Shown here: in pieces, positions 1 through 8,880 of the stretch
Numbering within the stretch: the first letter of the stretch is position 1
How the letters are laid out: each line of letters opens with the position of its first letter
Source of the DNA: Defluviitaleaceae bacterium
Lineage (GTDB): Bacteria; Bacillota; Clostridia; Lachnospirales; WRAX01
Assembly (NCBI GenBank): GCA_009784575.1
Contig: WRBK01000008.1
Span: 1-64,000, forward strand
Reading direction: 5' to 3'
DNA: 64,000 bases
Translations under genes and position numbers: made by a program
The notes under the pieces: model-generated
Database searches by the model: none
What the model was told of the DNA's origin: nothing
The model's input: the letters and a program-made list of their open reading frames with translations, nothing else

Positions 1-1450
1 ATAGTAAGGTGGCATCATTAAAAGGTGCTGGCGGGCTTGTCTTGCCCTCTGTTAGCTTAATTCCGTTTATCTGCACCTTATCGCCGCGCTTTAGACTTGG
101 CAATTTCTGCTCGCCGCCTTCGTCCTCATCTTCCTCATCATCATAATTATACACAGCCTGATATCCCTGCGAAATCACGGTTTTTCCACTAGCGTTAAAA
201 GTTTCGCTGCCTATCTTCACCTTTACAGTTACCTTTTCATATTCATAAGGCGGGTAAAACACTGATAAAAAGCGGGTTATCACAAGGTCATATATTTTAC
301 GTTCCTTTTCATCGAGATTGCGCAAATCTAGCTGATGCTCTGTGGGGATGATGGCGTGGTGGTCGCTTACCTTTGCGTTGTCCACAAAGTTCGCATTGGT
401 GCGTATGCCACGGCGCAGCACTTCGCCGCACATCTTGGCATATGGCGGTACTTGGCAAGCCCGCAGTCGCTCTGGTATGGTCGGCACAATATCGGTAGAG
501 ATATAGCGTGAATCCGTACGCGGATATGTAAGCACCTTGTGGGTTTCATAGAGCCTTTGGGTTATCGCTAATGTCTCCTTAGGCGAGAAACCATAGCGTT
601 TCGCGCCGTCGCGCTGTAGCTCCGTTAGGTCATATAGCTTTGGCGGATGCTTTAACTTTTTAGATTTTTGCACATCACTAACAGTGCCGTTTGTCATGCC
701 TTTTAGGTTCGCAAGTGCAGTATCTGCGCGTTTTTTATCAAAGCATCTCGTGCCGCCTTTGTCATCTGCCAGCCAGCCAAGCCTAAAACCGCTAGCATTA
801 GACAATAGTCCATAATATGGTGTTGGCACAAAGCGGCGTATTTCCTCTTCACGTTTTACAATTATTGCTAGGGTAGGTGTCTGCACACGTCCGCAAGAAA
901 GCTGACTGTTGAATTTTGTTGTGAGACAGCGTGTAGCATTAATGCCAACAAGCCAATCCGCCTCCGCTCTCGCTTTAGCAGAATCCCGTAAGCCTAGATA
1001 ATACTTGCCATCTTTTAAATTCACGAAGCCCTCGCGTATTGCCTTATCTGTCACAGAAGATATCCACAGCCGCTTTATGGGTTTGTTGCATTTTGCTTTT
1101 TCAATAATCCAGCGCGCCACAAGTTCACCCTCGCGCCCTGCATCCGTGGCTATTACAATGCTTGTGATGTCTTTACGGTGCAACAAGCCCTTTACCACAC
1201 TATATTGCTTGGATGTCTGAGGGATAACGGTTAGGCGCAGGATATCAGGCATTATGGGCAGATGTTCTATTTGCCAATTTTTGTATGCTTTGTCATACTC
1301 CTCTGGGTCGGCTAATGTCACCAAATGCCCCAAAGCCCATGTTACCACATGCTTTGCACCCTCCATATATCCGCCAGAGCCGCGGCAACCCAGCACCCGC
1401 GCTATGTCTTTGCCTACGGATGGCTTTTCAGCTAGAACCAGTGTTTTCAT
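1..1450 (-). CDS. topB: DNA topoisomerase III, C-terminal part beyond the window
   Basis: Type IA topoisomerase that relaxes negative supercoils and decatenates DNA. The frame is open from an ATG at 1450 to the window edge (about 483 codons), so the C-terminus is missing. The N-terminal Toprim domain opens with TLVLAEKPSVGKDIA and carries the acidic motif ATDAGREGE. The catalytic tyrosine lies in TYPRTDSRY, at about residue 309. A GAAAGGACG ribosome site precedes the ATG. It lies 20 bp after the small gene at 1471-1866 and is probably cotranscribed with it. The family call is firm; topB rather than topA is inferred from the TLVLAEKPSV opening. Confidence 0.95.
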   Translation of the reverse strand, partial: MKTLVLAEKPSVGKDIARVLGCRGSGGYMEGAKHVVTWALGHLVTLADPEEYDKAYKNWQIEHLPIMPDILRLTVIPQTSKQYSVVKGLLHRKDITSIVIATDAGREGELVARWIIEKAKCNKPIKRLWISSVTDKAIREGFVNLKDGKYYLGLRDSAKARAEADWLVGINATRCLTTKFNSQLSCGRVQTPTLAIIVKREEEIRRFVPTPYYGLLSNASGFRLGWLADDKGGTRCFDKKRADTALANLKGMTNGTVSDVQKSKKLKHPPKLYDLTELQRDGAKRYGFSPKETLAITQRLYETHKVLTYPRTDSRYISTDIVPTIPERLRACQVPPYAKMCGEVLRRGIRTNANFVDNAKVSDHHAIIPTEHQLDLRNLDEKERKIYDLVITRFLSVFYPPYEYEKVTVKVKIGSETFNASGKTVISQGYQAVYNYDDEEDEDEGGEQKLPSLKRGDKVQINGIKLTEGKTSPPAPFNDATLL

Positions 1451-1470
1451 AGATATCGTCCTTTCGATGA

Positions 1471-1866
1471 TTAACGGTTTAGTGCCTTTTCTATGATAGA
1501 ATAGGCGATACCATCATCTATTTCTTCTGCATTAAGTTTTCGCTTTTGCTCCCTGCAATACAAATTAATTCCATCTATCAAATCACGCTTACTGAGATAA
1601 GAGGGAGATTCTTCGGTAAAAATATTCTCTACCATGAAAGTGTCGCCTTTCAAGAACCGTTCTACCACATGAAAGCGCATAGGCATGTCTGGGGGCTTGC
1701 TAATATTCAAGATAGAAAGGTTTAAACCTAGTCCATCTTTGAAGTGAGTAATAAGAATTTTTTCGATTAATTCGCCTGTTACCTCTTCATCCGTTTCTTT
1801 GCCGTATATTTTGGATTTTATTTCGTCCGACATTTCCCATCCTGTGCCTTTTTTACGTAGATACAT
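1471..1866 (-). CDS. Hypothetical protein, 131 aa
   Basis: I do not recognise this protein. It is 131 residues, soluble, charged and probably mostly helical, with no signal peptide or membrane segment and no visible catalytic motif. The start at 1866 is supported by an AGGAG site seven bases upstream (GAGAGGAGACC). An internal ATG (MSDEIKSK) is a less likely alternative. It lies directly upstream of topB. The terminator of the HD gene sits only about 20 bp above its start, so its own promoter must overlap that hairpin, or it depends on readthrough. Confidence 0.6.
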   Translation of the reverse strand: MYLRKKGTGWEMSDEIKSKIYGKETDEEVTGELIEKILITHFKDGLGLNLSILNISKPPDMPMRFHVVERFLKGDTFMVENIFTEESPSYLSKRDLIDGINLYCREQKRKLNAEEIDDGIAYSIIEKALNR

Positions 1867-1884
1867 AATCGGTCTCCTCTCGGC

Positions 1885-1915
1885 AATAAAAGGGCGGCTA
1901 AGAGCCGCCCTTACG
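1885..1915 (-). terminator. Intrinsic terminator built on a palindromic repeat
   Basis: On the minus strand, GGGCGGCT-CTT-AGCCGCCC is followed by TTTTATT, just after the stop codon of the HD gene. The same hairpin plus its TACG edge matches the short palindromic repeat family found elsewhere in the window, so a repeat appears to serve as the terminator. Confidence 0.8.
1892..1915. repeat. Short palindromic repeat, copy 1
   Basis: An 8-bp perfect stem (GGGCGGCT/AGCCGCCC) with the asymmetric edge TTACG. It resembles the copies at 3907, 16647, 25919 and 28476, which share a CGTAGGGGCG-type left arm. This copy doubles as a transcription terminator. Confidence 0.65.
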
Positions 1916-1917
1916 AG

Positions 1918-2403
1918 TTATTCCTTACGCTTGAATACTTCCCTTATAGTGCAAAGCTTATCAGCTAAGCACACGATGTAGCTTTCTGAATATTTCGGCG
2001 GCGTTAGGGTTAGCGGCCACATATGCTTTACGATAATGTCCTTTTCGCGCTTGTTTAGCTCTGTTATGCTTTCGGCGTTTGCCAGCGCATCCTTGGGATG
2101 TCCTATGGCATGCTGCCACCCTGTCAGCCCTTCTTTCCGCCAATCTGTGCAATAAAGGTCATGCAAAAGCGCACCCCTTGTGGCTGTACGGTAGTCCCGT
2201 CGCAAGGCTTTAGCTATGCAAAAGCTGTAATATGCCACATTTAGGCTATGTTGCAGACGACTTGTGCCGCGGTGTTGGACGTAATTATCCAAATCCTGCA
2301 CCATATCCTCATCAAGCAAGTCGCGTATGGTCTCAAAAAACAAGACATGTGATTGTTTTGGAGTTTTCAGCACTATTTCCGATAAGGTTATTGCTCTATA
2401 CAT
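1918..2403 (-). CDS. HD-domain phosphohydrolase
   Basis: A 161-residue metal-dependent phosphohydrolase of the HD superfamily; the substrate is unknown. The ligand pattern is visible: H in RLQHSLNV, HD in LLHDLY and a late D in CLADKLC, with a middle histidine in AIGHPKDA. I place the start at the ATG at 2403 (MYRAITLSE), because AGAGGTCACC lies just upstream; the longer frame to 2442 has no such site. It precedes the topB pair and ends in a hairpin terminator. It could be a nucleotidase or a (p)ppGpp-like hydrolase; the sequence alone does not decide. Confidence 0.8.
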   Translation of the reverse strand: MYRAITLSEIVLKTPKQSHVLFFETIRDLLDEDMVQDLDNYVQHRGTSRLQHSLNVAYYSFCIAKALRRDYRTATRGALLHDLYCTDWRKEGLTGWQHAIGHPKDALANAESITELNKREKDIIVKHMWPLTLTPPKYSESYIVCLADKLCTIREVFKRKE

Positions 2404-2454
2404 TCGGTGACCTCTTCTATCAATTCCAGAATCTGTATTCAATAAAGGTTTTTA

Positions 2455-3612
2455 TTAAAATCCTAGATTTACATCCTCTAGTTCTGGCAAGAAAACCATG
2501 TCCGCATCCGCCACCATGGCTTGGAAACCAAGGAAAACGCCCTGCATCATTCTTTGTTGTTGTGTTGGCACAGGGATTCCTATGAAAGCAAGATAATCTG
2601 TCGCAACAGGCTCTGTACGCATAATTATGTGTATGCCAAAGCCGCTAGGCACAAGGTCGCTTATCTCACCTATTTCAAGGGCTCTTGTTGCCATTTCAAA
2701 TTCATGCACCATATCGCCTGTTGTAAAAGTGTAGCCATTTGGGAAGGTTCCCATGCCTGGGTCTTCGCCGTATATGCGAATTAGCTCATCAAAATTTTCG
2801 CCAGCACGCAGGCGGTCAAGCAGTTCTTGCGCAAATTCCTCGGCGGCTTGTGGGCTTTCGTGGCTGCCAAAGCTGATAAGGATGTGTTTTGCGCCCAATA
2901 GGTCTTCTGGTATGTCATGTTCTTCTTCTTCTGGCATATATTGCTCAAACTCCGCAAAAGCGGCGGCATCTTCTACAATAGCCTCAAAAAGATAGCCAAG
3001 TAGCATATCGGACATAAAAATTTCTACAAGATGCTCTCTATCGCGAATGCCGTCTGCATCCAGCATTTCTCTAAAGATTTCCTCGCCATTTTCTTCAATT
3101 AGCATGTCAATATAGGTCTCTATTAGCTCTATTTCTTCATCGTTTAACACAACGCCCATTTGCGCTGCACGGTTGTTTGTTAGCACATAAAATGCCGCCA
3201 AGCGTGCCGCTTCTTCGCGTATTGCGCGCTCCATAGTTACGCCATCTCTAAGCTCGGATTCTAGGTCTTCTGGAAGGTCGCCATGCTCTACAAAATATTC
3301 CCATTGCATGGCCTGGTTTGCTTGTGCCACATTAAAGGTAATGTCCCAAGAACTAATGGGCAAGCCATTTACGGTAGCCGCCAAAAAATCAGCTTGAACT
3401 ATAGCATTTGTCGCTGTTGTTGCTCCCCACGTTGTTTCTTCATCTGCGCCCACGAGGCGTTCTCCGTATGCCTCGTCCTCCTCTTCCACATTCGTGGTGT
3501 CATCAACGATATCCGCATCTGTATCAGAATTACAACCTGCCATAAAAGTAAGACCAAAAGCCATTATAGCACCGAAAGCCCATAGCTTTTTCTTGTTTGT
3601 AAAAAATTTCAT
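2455..3612 (-). CDS. PrsA-like foldase lipoprotein (PPIC-type peptidyl-prolyl isomerase)
   Basis: An extracytoplasmic folding factor anchored by a lipid. The 385-residue protein begins with a lysine-rich signal peptide and a lipobox ending in FMAGC. An acidic linker and a SurA/PrsA-like helical N-terminal domain follow. The C-terminal parvulin domain (about residues 240-355) includes GAKHILISFGSHES and FGIHIIMRTEP. AGGAGG-like GGAGGAAATATA precedes the ATG. A strong promoter lies about 65 bp upstream at 3675-3703. A second PPIC protein is encoded at 39893. Its likely role is folding of secreted enzymes such as those elsewhere in this window. Confidence 0.9.
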   Translation of the reverse strand: MKFFTNKKKLWAFGAIMAFGLTFMAGCNSDTDADIVDDTTNVEEEDEAYGERLVGADEETTWGATTATNAIVQADFLAATVNGLPISSWDITFNVAQANQAMQWEYFVEHGDLPEDLESELRDGVTMERAIREEAARLAAFYVLTNNRAAQMGVVLNDEEIELIETYIDMLIEENGEEIFREMLDADGIRDREHLVEIFMSDMLLGYLFEAIVEDAAAFAEFEQYMPEEEEHDIPEDLLGAKHILISFGSHESPQAAEEFAQELLDRLRAGENFDELIRIYGEDPGMGTFPNGYTFTTGDMVHEFEMATRALEIGEISDLVPSGFGIHIIMRTEPVATDYLAFIGIPVPTQQQRMMQGVFLGFQAMVADADMVFLPELEDVNLGF

Positions 3613-3674
3613 TATATTTCCTCCGATTTTTAGCTACCGTCATGGTTGCTTCATTTGCATTTGTACAAAAACTG

Positions 3675-3703
3675 ATTATACCATATCTTCTACACAATTG
3701 CAA
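3675..3703 (-). promoter_or_regulatory. Sigma-A-type promoter for the PrsA-like gene
   Basis: On the minus strand, TTGCAA, a 17-bp spacer and a perfect TATAAT lie about 65 bp before the foldase start codon. Confidence 0.8.
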
Positions 3704-3826
3704 ACCCAATTATATCTTGTAAAGATTAACAAATTATGGACAGATTGTTATTGTTTTGTGACATAGATATCTTATTTGCCTAATCATTAAACACAATGTG
3801 AAGATGGGTTGCAAGTTATGGGGAAA

Positions 3827-3897
3827 GACCACCCCCATCTTTTGCTTTAAAACAAGCAAAAGATATCCCCTCCGAGGAGGGGAATTTTGGGGTGGCA
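3827..3897. repeat. Nested palindromic element, MITE-like
   Basis: This 71-bp element lies in the 335-bp gap between the foldase and the 144-aa gene. Its outer ends are complementary (CCACCCC and GGGGTGG). Inside are two further hairpins: ATCTTTTGCTT with AAGCAAAAGAT, and TCCCCTCC with GGAGGGGA. It encodes nothing visible. The layout suggests a small non-autonomous mobile or repeat element. Confidence 0.6.
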
Positions 3898-3906
3898 GTC
3901 ATATTC

Positions 3907-3924
3907 CGTAGGGGCGGCTAAGAG
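3907..3924. repeat. Short palindromic repeat, half copy (copy 2)
   Basis: CGTAGGGGCGGCTAAGAG matches the left arm and loop of the repeat seen in full at 1892, but the right arm is lost. It lies 10 bp from the nested palindromic element. Confidence 0.5.
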
Positions 3925-3947
3925 TTGTTTCTGTGAGTTCACTGATA

Positions 3948-4382
3948 TCAGCTCAACAATTCTACCAAAATCAAAATATTAAGCAATGCCCTAGTCTGCA
4001 AGCCTGCAGCAACCCCATGTGTTCTAGCCAAATCATGCGCTCTATCCACAATTTGCGCCAAACTTTCTCTATCTATGCCAAGGTCTTTTCCTGCTGCATG
4101 TATTGGGCTGTTCCTATGTTTGCCATATAATACAGCATCAACGATAGGTAGCAATACTCTAGCATCTGGATGTAGCAAATGTCTAAAAAACTGCTGCCTA
4201 TTATTATTTGCCGACATATCCTGTGAGGATAGCTCGAATAATGGCTCGGGGAAACTAAACCCATTGTTGCTAAGGATGCCTGATGCGCCGTAATATTCGT
4301 ATATCTGCGCAGACAACGAGCCATAATCACTTATATTAGTAATATATTCCAACCCTAAATCACGCATGGAGTTATTATCCAT
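3948..4382 (-). CDS. Hypothetical protein, 144 aa
   Basis: I do not recognise this protein. It is a soluble protein with a helical second half containing HAAGKDLGIDRESLAQIVD and a leucine-rich C-terminus. The ATG at 4382 is preferred over the in-frame GTG at 4391, because GAGGTG lies six bases upstream of the ATG and overlaps the GTG. It is transcribed divergently from dnaG. No domain assignment is offered. Confidence 0.6.
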   Translation of the reverse strand: MDNNSMRDLGLEYITNISDYGSLSAQIYEYYGASGILSNNGFSFPEPLFELSSQDMSANNNRQQFFRHLLHPDARVLLPIVDAVLYGKHRNSPIHAAGKDLGIDRESLAQIVDRAHDLARTHGVAAGLQTRALLNILILVELLS

Positions 4383-4532
4383 AAAAAACACCTCGCAAAT
4401 TCTGTATGCATCATAATATGCTAGACTTTCGTAAAGTTGAAAATATATTTAGAATTTTTGCAGGAATTTTGACGAAAAGGGCGTATATTACTTATTGGGG
4501 CAATATAGTATAGGATGCAAAGGGGTGAGCTA

Positions 4533-6287
4533 ATGGCAGGATATTCGCAAGATGTGCTGGAAGACCTGCGGCAGGGCAATGACATTATCGACGTTATATC
4601 CCAATATGTTCAGCTTAAATCCGCTGGCGCAAACCACATGGGGCTTTGCCCTTTTCATAACGAAAAATCCCCTTCATTTTCTGTTTCGTCACAAAAACAG
4701 CTCTTTCATTGCTTTGGGTGCGGCGTTTCGGGAAATGTGTTTTCTTTTGTAATGAAAATTGAGAACTTTGCTTTCCTTGATGCCATAAAATTTCTGGCAG
4801 ATAGGATAAACTATAATCTGCCGCCGCTTGGCAGCGCAACCCCTGAAAATATAACAGAGAAAAATCAGATGTATGAGGCATATAAGCTAGCGGCACGGTA
4901 CTATTACGATATATTGCAAGAGCCGCAAGGTCGCGCTGCTACGGCATATTTGGACTCGCGCCGCATAACGCCCGCCGCCCGCCGCAAATTTGGGCTTGGG
5001 GTATCCTTGCAAGGCGGCTTGGGCGACATGCTTATGCAAAAGGGCTATAACGCGGAATTGCTAACAAAAGCGGGGCTGATAATGCAAAGCACACGCGGCG
5101 ATAATGGGCATTTCGACCGCTTCCGCAACCGCTTAATGTTCCCCATCTTTGATGTATCGGGCAAGGTGATAGGCTTTGGCGGCAGAATGCTTGGCGGGGG
5201 TCAACCAAAATATATGAACTCGCCAGAAACGCCGATTTTTGATAAATCCAGAACGCTATATGGGCTGAACTACGCAAGACTAGCAAAAACAGATACGATA
5301 ATATTGGTTGAGGGCTATATGGACGTTATAGCTATGTATCAGGCGGGTTTTACAAACACCGTGGCGGCACTTGGGACGGCATTTACCGCCAATGCCGCAC
5401 GTATACTCAAACGATATTGCAAGCAGACGATACTGCTTTTCGATGGCGATGAGGCTGGTACAAAAGCCACACTGCGAGCTACAGGGCATCTATATACCGC
5501 GGGGCTGGCGGCAAAGGTGGCAACTCTGCCAAACGCGAAAGACCCAGATGAATTTATTATCAACTATGGAACACAGGCATTGATAGAGCGGCTAAAGGTT
5601 GCTGAGGATTTTGTGGAATTTGAAGCGGCTATAGCCAGTAAGAAATACAACCTTGATGTGTCGGTACAAAAAATAGCTTTCCAAAATGAGATATCTGAGA
5701 TTTTGAAGCGGTTGAATACGCCTATAGAGCGGGATACATATCTGCGGGATATCTCGGCAAAATATGGTATAGACCAAGCTGCTATGAAAGAGCATATTGC
5801 GCAAGGTGAGGGCGAGCAACCTTATGTGCCACCGCCAAGGCAACGAAAGCGTGAATTTATAGGGATAACAAAAGGGTTTGCGGAGGCGGCATCCCATATA
5901 TTGCATAGCATGGCGCATAATGAGGATATTTGCGGTAGGATAACAGCACATTTGGAAGCCGAAATGCTGATAGAGCCGATATATATAAAGTTATACGAGA
6001 CCATAGTGGCAGCTAGAATGCAAGGGGCGCAGATAACGCCAGCAGATGTGGTGACATTTATGCAAGATGCTGGGGACCAAAACGCCGCGGCAGAGATTTT
6101 TACCCATGTGCCAGAATATGAAAGCACAAAGGCGCAGATAGATGCGCTGGGTCAACAGATATATACAGTTAAAGAATTATACTATGGAAAAATCATAGGA
6201 GAAACCGACCAAACTACAGATTTTGACAAATTTATTGATGCATCTACTGAACGAAATAAGCTAAAGATGCATAAAATCAGCCTGTAG
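4533..6287 (+). CDS. dnaG: DNA primase
   Basis: Synthesises RNA primers for lagging-strand replication at the fork. The protein is 584 residues. The CHC2 zinc site is C39, H42, C60 and C63 (CPFHNEKSPSF ... HCFGCG). The Toprim catalytic core includes ILVEGYMDVIAMYQAGF and LLFDGDEAG. The C-terminal region, which would bind the DnaB-type helicase, is less conserved. The start is the ATG at 4533, because AAGGGGTGAGCT lies in front of it; the ATG at 4515 is the ribosome-site region itself. rpoD follows after about 90 bp, the classic macromolecular-synthesis arrangement of Gram-positive bacteria. Confidence 0.97.
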   Translation: MAGYSQDVLEDLRQGNDIIDVISQYVQLKSAGANHMGLCPFHNEKSPSFSVSSQKQLFHCFGCGVSGNVFSFVMKIENFAFLDAIKFLADRINYNLPPLGSATPENITEKNQMYEAYKLAARYYYDILQEPQGRAATAYLDSRRITPAARRKFGLGVSLQGGLGDMLMQKGYNAELLTKAGLIMQSTRGDNGHFDRFRNRLMFPIFDVSGKVIGFGGRMLGGGQPKYMNSPETPIFDKSRTLYGLNYARLAKTDTIILVEGYMDVIAMYQAGFTNTVAALGTAFTANAARILKRYCKQTILLFDGDEAGTKATLRATGHLYTAGLAAKVATLPNAKDPDEFIINYGTQALIERLKVAEDFVEFEAAIASKKYNLDVSVQKIAFQNEISEILKRLNTPIERDTYLRDISAKYGIDQAAMKEHIAQGEGEQPYVPPPRQRKREFIGITKGFAEAASHILHSMAHNEDICGRITAHLEAEMLIEPIYIKLYETIVAARMQGAQITPADVVTFMQDAGDQNAAAEIFTHVPEYESTKAQIDALGQQIYTVKELYYGKIIGETDQTTDFDKFIDASTERNKLKMHKISL

Positions 6288-6375
6288 AGCGTGTTAAAAG
6301 TATATTTATGCTAGGTATGGTTAAAATAACAAAAGTATTGGGAGAAATGTCATATTTTTCCTATATGTGGAAAGG

Positions 6376-7626
6376 ATGATGAATTTGAAGTCCATAGAAA
6401 CTGATTTCAAAGACAAAATTGAACAATTAGTAACTATTGCCCGCGAAAAGGAAAATTTGCTTGCGCAAAGCGAGCTTTTGCAGTGCATGAGCAATCTTGC
6501 GATAGATGCTGAAAAGGTTGATAATATCTCAAAGCAGTTAAAGGCATATGGTATTGATATCTACCAAGACATGGAAGAGATGGACCACGGTGACGATACG
6601 GATATGGATATTGAGATTGATAGCGTTATAGTAAGTGAGATGGAGAATGTCATTGTAGATGACTTAGATGTCGCGCTGGACCTTGGGTTGACCCTTGACC
6701 TAGAGGTGGAGCTAGACCCTGAAGCAGAGCTATTGGCAAGCGATGTCGAAAAAGAGCTTGATAAGGATATAGAAATATCTGTAGCGGAAGCCAATGTTAA
6801 TATTGACGACCATGTGCGCATGTATCTAAAGGAAATAGGCAAAGTGCCGCTATTGTCTTGGGAAGAAGAAAACGACCTAGCCATGCGCATGGAGGCAGGC
6901 GATGAAAATGCCAGAAAGCGGTTAGCAGAGGCAAATTTGCGCCTTGTTGTGAGCATAGCAAAACGCTATGTGGGGCGTGGTATGCATTTTCTTGACCTGA
7001 TACAAGAAGGCAATCTTGGTCTTATAAAGGCTGTAGAAAAATTTGACTACAAGAAGGGCTTTAAATTTTCGACTTATGCTACATGGTGGATACGCCAAGC
7101 AATTACCCGCGCTATAGCTGACCAAGCGCGGACTATTCGTATACCTGTTCACATGGTAGAGACTATTAATAAGTTACTAAGGGTGTCGAAACAGCTTCTG
7201 CAAGAATACGGCAGAGAGCCAAGTGCTGATGAAATTGCAAAAGAAATGCAGATGTCGGTAGATAAAGTACGCGAAATAATGAAGCTGTCGCAAGACCCTG
7301 TATCTTTGGAAACACCGATAGGCGAGGAAGAGGATAGCCATATAGGCGACTTTATTGCGGATGATGACGTGCCAGCACCTGCGGAAGCGGCGGCTTTTAC
7401 ATTGCTGAAAGAACAGCTCATGAATGTGCTAGAGACCTTGACCGAAAGGGAGAAGAAGGTTCTGATTTTGCGCTTTGGACTAGGCGATGGCAAGGCGCGT
7501 ACGCTAGAAGAGGTGGGGCGCGAGTTTAATGTCACCCGCGAGCGCATAAGGCAGATAGAAGCGAAAGCATTGCGTAAATTGCGCCATCCTGGTCGTAGCA
7601 AGAAGCTTAAAGATTATTTGGAATAG
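6376..7626 (+). CDS. rpoD: Primary RNA polymerase sigma factor (sigma-70/SigA)
   Basis: Housekeeping sigma factor of about 416 residues. Region 1.2 starts at [12 protein letters not shown]. Region 2 contains [20 protein letters not shown] and [14 protein letters not shown]. Region 4.2 is the helix-turn-helix [19 protein letters not shown] very acidic, valine/leucine-alternating tract of about 60 residues separates region 1.1 from 1.2. The start is uncertain: AAAGG touches the tandem ATGs at 6376 and 6379, and a TTG at 6385 would be better spaced. It is probably cotranscribed with dnaG. The consensus promoters in this window fit recognition by this factor. Confidence 0.96.
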   Translation: MMNLKSIETDFKDKIEQLVTIAREKENLLAQSELLQCMSNLAIDAEKVDNISKQLKAYGIDIYQDMEEMDHGDDTDMDIEIDSVIVSEMENVIVDDLDVALDLGLTLDLEVELDPEAELLASDVEKELDKDIEISVAEANVNIDDHVRMYLKEIGKVPLLSWEEENDLAMRMEAGDENARKRLAEANLRLVVSIAKRYVGRGMHFLDLIQEGNLGLIKAVEKFDYKKGFKFSTYATWWIRQAITRAIADQARTIRIPVHMVETINKLLRVSKQLLQEYGREPSADEIAKEMQMSVDKVREIMKLSQDPVSLETPIGEEEDSHIGDFIADDDVPAPAEAAAFTLLKEQLMNVLETLTEREKKVLILRFGLGDGKARTLEEVGREFNVTRERIRQIEAKALRKLRHPGRSKKLKDYLE

Positions 7627-7706
7627 AAGACCTGCGGCGGCTAATTGGAGGACAATTGAGCTTGTATTTGCTTGGGCAGATTACATAATATTTACAAGGA
7701 GACCAT

Positions 7707-8228
7707 ATGTCGGGCTTAATTTATAGAGAAATCCATCAAAATGAGAGGGTAATTACAGTAAAAATGATACAATCTATAGAGGCTACGGTTATAAACCCTA
7801 ATCTCTTTATTCGTCATTCCTTATGGGAGATAGAAAATCTATTTGATAAGGATAAATACCGTTTGCTTGGATGTTATGACGGTGATATGCTCATTGGAAT
7901 GTCTATTTTATATCTTGACATAACGTATCTGCTAAAGTTTTACGACTTGATAAAAGCAGAAGATGCGCTAATTTGTGAGATTAGCTGGCTTGTGGATGAA
8001 AATTATCGTGGTCGCGGCATAGCGACGGCTTTGGCGCGACATCAGTTCGAGTATGCAAAAAATGTAGGCTACGATTATCTGTTTGCTACTGCCCATGATG
8101 AAAATGCGCCAAGTATTAAAATAATTGAGGCATTGGGGCTTGAGCTTATAAAGAGAGACGAAAAATTTGATGGATATAATGGTCGCGAGGGCTACATAAG
8201 GAATGTTTATGTTAAAAAATTGCGGTAA
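7707..8228 (+). CDS. GNAT-family N-acetyltransferase
   Basis: Transfers an acetyl group from acetyl-CoA to an unknown amine. The protein is 173 residues with the acetyl-CoA loop NYRGRGIATALARHQ and a C-terminal EALGLELI strand. AAGGAG lies six bases before the ATG. The gene overlaps the start of trmK (stop at 8228, trmK start at 8209), so the two are probably translated together. Nothing identifies the substrate. Confidence 0.85.
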   Translation: MSGLIYREIHQNERVITVKMIQSIEATVINPNLFIRHSLWEIENLFDKDKYRLLGCYDGDMLIGMSILYLDITYLLKFYDLIKAEDALICEISWLVDENYRGRGIATALARHQFEYAKNVGYDYLFATAHDENAPSIKIIEALGLELIKRDEKFDGYNGREGYIRNVYVKKLR

Positions 8229-8880
8229 AACAAAGATTTCTAAGAGATTACACAAGATTGCTGGCATGGTAAAATGTCGCACTATGGCAGATATTGGTAC
8301 AGACCATGGGCATCTGCCTATATATCTTATACAGAGCGGCTTGGCGGATGCGGCATTAGCAACAGATATTAACACCAAGCCTCTCGAACGAGCTGAAAGA
8401 AACATAGACACAGCGGGCTTGTCTGACCAAATCAAAACATTGCTATGTGATGGGCTGGATGGTGTGGACAGCGCGAAATACGCTGCTTGCGTAATCTCTG
8501 GTATGGGCGGCGGGCTGATAATTAATATTCTGCAAAGAAATATAGAAACTAGCCGTAGCTTTGAGCAACTATTGCTTTCGCCGCAACGTGATGTGGGTGA
8601 TGTGCGGCGGTTTTTGCATTACAATGGCTTTAAAATCAATGATGAATTAATGTTGAAAGAAAAAGGAAAATATTACAATATTTTGGATATTTCGGTTGGC
8701 ACACAAGATGTATACGATGAAAAAGGCTATGTTTTCGGGGATATTTTGATACGCAAGAAATGCGAAATTTTAAGAGAATATATGAAAATTGAGATTGCGA
8801 AAGTAAATAGAATTGGAAGAGAAGAACAGAAAAAATACTTATGGGTATGTATGGAGGTGTTGGATTGTCTATCAAATTGA
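8209..8880 (+). CDS. trmK: tRNA (adenine(22)-N1)-methyltransferase
   Basis: SAM-dependent enzyme that methylates A22 in the D-loop of some tRNAs. The 223-residue protein has the TrmK signature MADIGTDHGHLPIYL (SAM motif I), ISGMGGG (catalytic region) and LSPQRDVGDVRRFL. The start at 8209 follows AAGGA by six bases; the in-frame ATG at 8203 is too close. It overlaps the next gene by 16 bp. The pair trmK plus a Nif3-family gene behind rpoD is typical of Bacillota. Confidence 0.93.
   Translation: MLKNCGKTKISKRLHKIAGMVKCRTMADIGTDHGHLPIYLIQSGLADAALATDINTKPLERAERNIDTAGLSDQIKTLLCDGLDGVDSAKYAACVISGMGGGLIINILQRNIETSRSFEQLLLSPQRDVGDVRRFLHYNGFKINDELMLKEKGKYYNILDISVGTQDVYDEKGYVFGDILIRKKCEILREYMKIEIAKVNRIGREEQKKYLWVCMEVLDCLSN

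Noticed and set aside
1005-1496. Plus-strand open frames across topB
   Set aside because: They are antisense shadows of the topoisomerase frame, without ribosome sites.
3613-3947. A small gene in the foldase upstream gap
   Set aside because: Only a promoter and two repeat elements are present. No frame has a start with a ribosome site.
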